Source: an uncultured Bacillaceae bacterium (GTDB lineage Bacteria; Bacillota; Bacilli; Bacillales; Cytobacillaceae). Taken from it: a stretch of DNA of 15,247 nucleotides. The notes under the pieces are model-generated. The model was given only the letters and a program-made list of their open reading frames with translations, searched no databases and was not told where the DNA came from. Below are positions 13,560 to 15,247 of this stretch, one piece after another. The stretch is from contig CALKIU010000033.1 in the NCBI GenBank assembly GCA_937995745.1, positions 1 to 15,247 of the forward strand, read 5' to 3'. Within the stretch, counting starts at the first letter, position 1. Each line of letters begins with the position of its first letter. A program made the position numbers and the translations under genes.

Positions 13560-14723
13560 CTAAAAAGCTTCGGGAATTAATTTAAAGCCTTCAACCTCTG
13601 CATCTTCGTCAATTTCAATCATTAAATACCGTTTGCCGTTGAAAACCACTTGCCGGACATATTTTAAATCTTGGGGGCTGATGGAAATTTTCGCCACTTT
13701 CGTTTCCATTTTGATCGATTTCGCCGTATATTTGGGCAAAATATTTTCAGCCTTCAATTCATAGTGTTCATCATCGACCACCCTTTGGAATGCCATTTCC
13801 ACCTTTTCGCGGCTGACATCCTCCGCACCGCTGGCTTTCAGCACCCGTTCCACATCTTTATAATCCAATGTGGGCGCCGTTTCTTCCTCATTTTCGGCGA
13901 TCATCCGGTTGATTTCCTCATACACATTGGCCAAAGTGGAGCTTTTTACTTGTTCGCCGATCACATCTTTGACGATTTCTTCAAATACGGCCTTGTCTTC
14001 CTTGGCCGTCAAAACCGTTTCCCCGTTCAACACTTCTTCGATAAAATACTCATCCGGCTCGTTGGCTTTTCCCGCCGAATACAGAACATGGTTCACATCG
14101 GAGTGTTCTCCGGAAATCGCCGGAAACAAAAAGCCGCCCGCCGGAGCTGTCAAATTGATGACCGGATTGACGGCAAATTGGGCCTTGAATTCTTTTTCCA
14201 CATAATCAAAGGCCAGCACTTTATCCGGCATCTCTGTTTTATTCAGACTGCAAAGAATAAACGAATAATGGGCCTCCCCGCCGTCATCCGGGTCACCGTC
14301 CTCTTCCTTTTGTTTCACCGGCTTTCGGTACTCGCCGCGGATAAATGTCACCACCATATCCGTATCATATTGAACCTCTTTGAACATTTTTTCAACGAGA
14401 AGCAGCATCTCTTCCTGCCATTCGTCCGCCGTTTCCGCCCGGAGTCCCCGGTATAGGATGTGACGGCTGTGATCATCCCTTTCCCCCGGTTGAAAACGCA
14501 GTTCAAACAGTTTCACATCCATTTGCCCGGTCAAGACCTTTTTAAAGTTCTTGAAAAACAATTCCTGCTCTTCCCGCTCCAGCATGGAAAAGGAACGGTA
14601 TTCCTGATGATAAATGTCGCTGCTCTCTTTCATCACATACACATGGAACAAATCGTGAATCTTCAATTTCGGATTATCCGGTTTAAACTGTTTCCGTATA
14701 TTCGCCACATCTTTTTTGTCCAA
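13560..14723 (-). CDS. DUF4317 domain-containing protein of unknown function
   Basis: A 387-residue soluble protein that I recognise as DUF4317 from its opening DKKDVANIRKQFKPDNPKL, its overall length, and its central block reading VKQKEEDGDPDDGGEAHYSF and then ILCSLNKTEMPDK. It is strongly acidic with a helical middle (VEEIVKD-type segments around 240-300). It ends in YVRQVVFNGKRYLMIEIDEDAEV. There is no signal peptide, membrane segment, cysteine cluster or known catalytic motif. DUF4317 is found in Firmicutes and has no known role. The start codon is TTG at 14723 with GGGAG 8 nt upstream. A promoter with 17-bp spacing lies just above it, so the gene appears monocistronic. I see no clear terminator after it. 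Confidence 0.88.
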   Translation of the reverse strand: MDKKDVANIRKQFKPDNPKLKIHDLFHVYVMKESSDIYHQEYRSFSMLEREEQELFFKNFKKVLTGQMDVKLFELRFQPGERDDHSRHILYRGLRAETADEWQEEMLLLVEKMFKEVQYDTDMVVTFIRGEYRKPVKQKEEDGDPDDGGEAHYSFILCSLNKTEMPDKVLAFDYVEKEFKAQFAVNPVINLTAPAGGFLFPAISGEHSDVNHVLYSAGKANEPDEYFIEEVLNGETVLTAKEDKAVFEEIVKDVIGEQVKSSTLANVYEEINRMIAENEEETAPTLDYKDVERVLKASGAEDVSREKVEMAFQRVVDDEHYELKAENILPKYTAKSIKMETKVAKISISPQDLKYVRQVVFNGKRYLMIEIDEDAEVEGFKLIPEAF

Positions 14724-14749
14724 TTTTTACACTCCCACAGGAAAAAATG

Positions 14750-14771
14750 TTGCCTGTCCATTATAAGGCAA
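14750..14771. promoter_or_regulatory. Inverted repeat over the DUF4317 promoter
   Basis: TTGCCT (14750-14755) and AGGCAA (14766-14771) flank the -10 box as a 6-bp inverted repeat with a 10-bp spacer. The place suits a repressor operator; the regulator is unknown. Confidence 0.35.
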
Positions 14772-14788
14772 AGCCGTCTTTTTGGTAA
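14760..14788 (-). promoter_or_regulatory. Sigma-A promoter of the DUF4317 gene
   Basis: On the minus strand -35 TTACCA (14788-14783), a 17-bp spacer, and a perfect -10 TATAAT (14765-14760). The leader to the TTG start would be about 30 nt and contains the GGGAG ribosome site. Confidence 0.7.
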
Positions 14789-14902
14789 GCCCCCTGCCCC
14801 GTTCTTTCCGCAAAAACCGCCTGACGAACGCGGACGGGTTTCTTTTATTGGCGTATTGGCGGCGAAGGAAAGCCCGCGCTTCGGAAACTGCCTCTTTTTA
14901 TC

Positions 14903-14914
14903 AAACGTTCGTTT
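14903..14914. promoter_or_regulatory. Short palindrome AAACG-TT-CGTTT
   Basis: A 5-bp inverted repeat with a 2-bp centre in an otherwise gene-free stretch between the DUF4317 promoter and an orphan plus-strand terminator. It might be an operator for an unseen transcript. Short palindromes occur by chance. Confidence 0.2.
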
Positions 14915-14978
14915 AAAACGGAGACTATCCTTTTGAAAGTAGAGGCTCTTCCCGGAATGTTTTATCGGAAATTGGCCC

Positions 14979-15014
14979 AAACCGGACCTTGGACAGGTCC
15001 GGTTTGCTCTTTTT
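14979..15014 (+). terminator. Strong plus-strand terminator with no gene before it
   Basis: A perfect 10-bp stem, AAACCGGACC / GGTCCGGTTT with a 7-nt loop, is followed by GCTC and eight or more T. The orientation is plus only. The nearest plus-strand gene ends at 13084 and has its own terminator. Confidence 0.8.
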
Positions 15015-15030
15015 TTTGTTCGTTTTTGGG

Positions 15031-15156
15031 TCTATGCGCCGTTTTTGCGGTTCTATGCGTCTAAATCGGGGCTCTATGCGTCTTTCCGGGGATTCTATTC
15101 GTCTAAAATTGAGTTCTATGCGTCTAAAATCCGGTTCTATGCGTATTTTCAAAATT
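15031..15156. repeat. Six-copy 21-bp tandem repeat
   Basis: Six units start at 15031, 15052, 15073, 15094, 15115 and 15136, each exactly 21 bp. All begin TCTATGCG (one TCTATTCG), usually then TCTAAA, with variable last bases. On the minus strand each unit reads as a heptad, RRIEPxF-like, in an 80-codon open frame (14925-15167). That frame has no ribosome site and runs through the orphan terminator, so I do not call it a gene. Confidence 0.9.
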
Positions 15157-15219
15157 CTGAACAACAAAATCAGCCTTTTATTATTTCGCCGGTTACTTAA
15201 AAAGCACTGGCAACAAACC

Positions 15220-15238
15220 GGGACAAGGAACCTGTCCC
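15220..15238. repeat. GGGACA...TGTCCC inverted repeat
   Basis: A 6-bp inverted repeat with a 7-nt centre (AGGAACC) near the window edge, followed by more CCC-rich sequence. I recall similar GGGACAAGGAACCTGTCCC elements scattered in Bacillaceae intergenic regions, but cannot check this here. Confidence 0.45.
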
Positions 15239-15247
15239 CCCGTCCCA

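Noticed and set aside
13113..13580. Several open frames on both strands across the GC-rich 40-bp repeat
   Set aside because: They are open only because of GC richness; the ~40-bp period shifts frame each unit, and start signals are missing.
13671..14936. Plus-strand frames opposite DUF4317 that could end at the orphan terminator
   Set aside because: They are antisense shadows of an identified protein; no ribosome site or family resemblance supports them.
14925..15167. 80-codon minus-strand frame across the 21-bp repeat
   Set aside because: No ribosome site; it crosses a terminator structure and is simply the repeat read in a frame that has no stop.

Overview
The window looks like a chromosomal segment from a Gram-positive spore-former of the Bacillus group (Bacillaceae), with G+C near one half. 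The reasons are AGGAGG-type Shine-Dalgarno sites, TTG and GTG starts next to ATG, short U-tailed terminators, and Bacillus-type genes: a catR/catE-like pair, ymaF, lutABC, a DUF4317 protein, a CueP-type lipoprotein and a fused MacB-like ABC transporter. A moderately thermophilic, higher-GC Bacillaceae is possible, but genus assignment is inference. There is no rRNA, tRNA, CRISPR array, transposase or phage gene.

Layout. 1-190: degenerate TTGTCCG repeats. 193-1674 (-): alkaline-phosphatase-superfamily phosphodiesterase. 1901-2215 (-): HxlR redox regulator, divergent from 2448-3299 (+), a CatE-like extradiol dioxygenase, with a clear promoter and 19-bp operator between them. 3329-3645: probable gene remnant with a terminator behind it. 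3790-4167 (+): histidine-rich YmaF. 4282-4806 (-): lipoprotein with a thioredoxin/AhpC-like fold, interrupted by one in-frame TGA. 5068-7695 (+): sigma-A promoter, TetR-type palindrome, long leader and a 773-residue ABC exporter-like protein. 10820-7925 (-): lutA-lutB-lutC lactate oxidation operon. 11420-11965 (-): CueP-like copper lipoprotein. 12194-13084 (+): TauE/SafE-family permease. 13560-14723 (-): DUF4317 protein. 14724-15247: an orphan terminator and a six-copy 21-bp tandem repeat.

Most interesting point: the TGA at 4627-4629 falls exactly where the first cysteine of a CxxC redox motif should be (U-G-V-C). It is followed at once by a 6-bp hairpin with a 5-nt loop whose second base is G, and the loop begins 20 nt after the TGA. 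This is the geometry expected of a bacterial SECIS element. The simplest reading is a selenocysteine-containing redox lipoprotein that would otherwise be annotated as two broken ORFs; a recent nonsense mutation is the alternative. No sel genes lie in the window to decide this.

A second theme is that several gene-free gaps carry their own degenerate short repeat: TTGTCCG repeats at 33-190, a 20-bp repeat at 4221-4274, ~38-bp GC-rich repeats at 10952-11211, ~40-bp GC-rich repeats at 13155-13440, and exact-period 21-bp repeats at 15031-15156. Apart from lutABC and catR/catE, the genes look like independent transcription units with their own terminators.
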